Shown here in pieces: positions 61,309 to 64,000 of a DNA stretch of 64,000 nt. Positions within the stretch are counted from its first letter, which is position 1. The number at the start of each line of letters is the position of its first letter. This DNA comes from JBEDUK01 sp963781595. Its GTDB lineage: Bacteria; Actinomycetota; UBA4738. The DNA lies in NCBI GenBank assembly GCA_963781595.1, contig CAWAGG010000006.1:2232001-2296000 (forward strand), written 5' to 3'. Under the pieces are notes generated by a model, which saw only the letters and a list, made by a program, of their open reading frames with translations, made no database searches and was not told the DNA's origin. A program made the translations under genes and the position numbers.

Positions 61309-61941
61309 GTGGCCCACGATCTCGCGTCCACGCCGCAGGAGAAGGCGCTCCGCCTGTTCGTCGCCGTCGACGTCCCCGACGCGGTGAAGACGGCCCTGGC
61401 CGCCGCCGTGGCGCCGTTCCGTGACCGCGTGCCGGGCGCCCGGTGGACGCGCGAGGGCGGGTGGCACGTCACGCTGAAGTTCCTCGGGCGCACCTGGCCG
61501 CGGCTCGTCCCCGAGGTCGAGGCCGCCGTGCGCGCCGTGGCCGAGGCGAGCGAGCCGTTCGACACGCGGCTGACGCGGATCGGAGCGTTCCCGAGCGAAG
61601 CGCGAGCCAGGGTCCTGTGGGCCGGCCTCGACGGCGCGGCTGGGGCGTTCGATCGGATCGTTCGGCGGCTCGACGGATCCCTTGCGGAGAGCTTCGGGTC
61701 GGAGGAACGGGCGTTCGCGCCGCACCTGACGTTGGCCCGGATCGCCCCGCCGCGCCGCCTGAGCGAGTTCGTCCCGGAGATCCTGACGACCGAGGTCGGG
61801 TCGGAGGCGTTCTCGGTGGATCGACTCGTGCTGTACCGGAGCCGACTCTCGCCTCGCGGGGCGATCTACGAGGCGATGCTCGACGTTGCGCTCGGCGGCG
61901 GGTCCGACGTTCGGCTCGCCGAGCGCCCCGAGGGTCCTTGA
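61309..61941 (+). CDS. thpR: RNA 2',3'-cyclic phosphodiesterase
   Basis: The 210-residue protein has the two catalytic HxT motifs in WHVTLKFLGRTW and FAPHLTLARIAPP and the opening LRLFVAVDVPDAVK of the LigT/ThpR family. It hydrolyses 2',3'-cyclic phosphate RNA ends. GTG 61309 is used. It lies between cinA and recA, a common order in Actinobacteria. Confidence 0.9.
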   Translation: MAHDLASTPQEKALRLFVAVDVPDAVKTALAAAVAPFRDRVPGARWTREGGWHVTLKFLGRTWPRLVPEVEAAVRAVAEASEPFDTRLTRIGAFPSEARARVLWAGLDGAAGAFDRIVRRLDGSLAESFGSEERAFAPHLTLARIAPPRRLSEFVPEILTTEVGSEAFSVDRLVLYRSRLSPRGAIYEAMLDVALGGGSDVRLAERPEGP

Positions 61942-61966
61942 CCTCGAACACACGTTCGGATACGCT
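61938..61966 (+). promoter_or_regulatory. recA promoter with LexA (SOS) box in the spacer
   Basis: TTGACC (-35, 61938-61943) and TACGCT (-10, 61961-61966) are 17 bases apart. Between them CGAACACACGTTCG (61945-61958) matches the Gram-positive LexA consensus CGAACRNRYGTTYG. Bound LexA would block RNA polymerase directly. Confidence 0.85.
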
Positions 61967-62087
61967 CGCATCTGTCCTTCGAATGACAGGGGTGTAAGTT
62001 ATGTCCGACCCGACCGCTAGAGTCCGTCACATCAGGAGCAACGGTGGGTCGCCCGCCGGCGATCGGTGGATCGAGGAGGTCCCGGGC

Positions 62088-63152
<1,065 letters not shown>

Positions 63153-63162
63153 GGGGAAGGGG

Positions 63163-63756
63163 TTGGCCGGATCCCGGCGGGCCCGATCGTCCGGGAGGCG
63201 ATCGGAGGACGACCTCGATGATGGCGCCGACCGCGACCCATCGCGGACGCCCCGCGGTCCGAGGGGAACGGCGAAGGATCGGGCGCTCCTGCTCCTGTCC
63301 GTGCGCTGGCGCAGCCGAGAGGAGCTCAGGTTCCGCCTGGCGCGGCTCGGCTTCGAACAGGACGAGGTCGACCGCGCGCTCGGCGATCTGGAGCGGGTCG
63401 GCCTGATCGACGACGAGCGCTTCGCCCGGGAGGTCGTCAAGGACCACGTCGGACGGCGGCGCTCCGCTGATCGCGCGATCCGGCACGCGCTCCGGCTGAA
63501 GGGCGTCGCCAGCGATCAGATCGAACGGGCGCTCGCCGGAGCGGGAGACGAAGAGGACCGCGCGATCCAACTCGCGGCGCGCCAAGCGATGCGGCTGCGC
63601 GACCTCCCGCGCGAGGCTGCGCACCGGCGGATCGTTGGGATGTTGCAGCGGCGCGGGTACGGCTCGTCGGTCGCCCTCGAGGCGGCCCGTCGCGCGCTCG
63701 CCGATCGACCCGAGGCCGTGGACGCCGAGATCGCCCCGGACGCCGACGCGGGCTAA
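63163..63756 (+). CDS. recX: regulatory protein RecX
   Basis: RecX restrains RecA filaments. The 197-residue helical protein has three tandem three-helix repeats: LLLLSVRWRSREELRFRLAR, GLIDDERFAREVVKDHVGRR, RIVGMLQRRGYGSSVALEA. A ~40-residue charged N-terminal extension precedes the domain. TTG 63163 is used, 11 bases after the recA stop, with GGGGAAGG upstream. Confidence 0.88.
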   Translation: MAGSRRARSSGRRSEDDLDDGADRDPSRTPRGPRGTAKDRALLLLSVRWRSREELRFRLARLGFEQDEVDRALGDLERVGLIDDERFAREVVKDHVGRRRSADRAIRHALRLKGVASDQIERALAGAGDEEDRAIQLAARQAMRLRDLPREAAHRRIVGMLQRRGYGSSVALEAARRALADRPEAVDAEIAPDADAG

Positions 63757-63806
63757 CCCGAGCGCTTCCAGGGCACACTCCGGGGCCGGCGAGGGGCACC
63801 CTATCC

Positions 63807-63835
63807 TTGCGTGTTCGAGGGTTCGGCCGTAGATT
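63807..63835 (+). promoter_or_regulatory. promoter for a gene past the window
   Basis: TTGCGT (63807-63812), 17 bases, then TAGATT (63830-63835). Spacing is ideal and both elements are close to consensus. Confidence 0.55.
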
Positions 63836-63881
63836 GTGGATACGGAACGGTCGAAAACGGAACCCAACCGAACGGCGAACG

Positions 63882-63986
63882 ATGGACCACGAGATCATGA
63901 ACGCGGACCTTCACCCGACGAGACAGCCGAACCCGATCGTCAGAGCAGTTAGCGAGGGCCGGGCGCCGGATCCAGGCGACCCGTAG
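63882..63986 (+). CDS. possible 34-residue peptide
   Basis: An ATG at 63882 opens a 34-codon frame (MDHEIMNADLHPTRQPNPIV...) ending TAG at 63984-63986. It follows the 63807 promoter by 47 bases. No family; it could be chance or a short leader. Confidence 0.2.
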   Translation: MDHEIMNADLHPTRQPNPIVRAVSEGRAPDPGDP

Positions 63987-64000
63987 CCCTCGTTCCCGCG

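Overview
The window is high-GC DNA, gene-dense, with many GTG/TTG starts and many 4-base ATGA/GTGA overlaps. Marker content points to a member of the Actinomycetota, probably a deep-branching lineage known mainly from metagenomes: clpS next to a DUF2017 gene, an actinobacterial-type LexA box before recA, the order rnj-ftsK-rodZ-pgsA-cinA-thpR-recA-recX, a rpsO-pnp-M16-dapB string, and stand-alone hisI and hisB. No 16S rRNA is present, so this placement is inference.

Layout. (1) 1-2.8 kb: end of a phosphoglycerate mutase (apgM), a lipoprotein, secG, and a glyoxalase-like gene. (2) 2.8-11.2 kb: an accessory island at an intact tRNA-Leu(GAG). Its 3' half is repeated four more times (two near-perfect, two decayed), with integrase tails, 11-bp-period repeats, a broken IS256 element, an intact IS110 element, and small cargo genes (M41-like peptidase, zinc-ribbon proteins, YCII protein, RibD-C reductase). 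I read it as the residue of serial integrations. (3) 11.2-16.2 kb: lipoprotein, an orphan contractile-tail sheath protein, secreted protein, uppP, a dapA-like lyase, and a DUF202 protein. (4) 16.2-21.6 kb: a his operon (hisC-B-H-A-F-I-G) behind a probable histidine leader peptide and attenuator. (5) 21.6-37.5 kb: DEAD-box helicase, Pit phosphate transporter plus PhoU-like partner, amidohydrolase, DUF2017, clpS, MFS exporter with an unusual ArsR regulator, two c-di-GMP proteins, cold-shock protein, amidase, and an ornithine-cyclodeaminase-like enzyme. (6) 37.5-42.9 kb, minus strand: a cobalamin riboswitch, then a secreted alpha/alpha-barrel protein, a DUF4430 surface protein, EcfT, a fused EcfA-A' and a frameshifted S component. 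The first two proteins together correspond to the two domains of animal intrinsic factor/transcobalamin. (7) 43-64 kb: housekeeping genes ribF, capA-like, rpsO, pnp, M16 peptidase, dapB, MFS, IMPase/HisN-like, EthD, pduO-type adenosyltransferase, dapA, rnj, ftsK, rodZ, pgsA, cinA, thpR, recA (three +1 frameshifts as written), recX.

How parts fit. The his operon lacks hisD, hisE and a histidinol-phosphatase domain; the IMPase-family gene at 51.5-52.3 kb could supply the phosphatase. The riboswitch cluster would capture and import a corrinoid, and the ATP:corrinoid adenosyltransferase at 52.7-53.3 kb would activate it. dapA/dapB serve lysine and peptidoglycan, uppP recycles the lipid carrier. 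recA has a promoter with the SOS operator between -35 and -10.

Limits. All calls come from reading translations and motifs without database searches. Start sites are chosen from ribosome-binding sites and family norms and may be off by a few codons.
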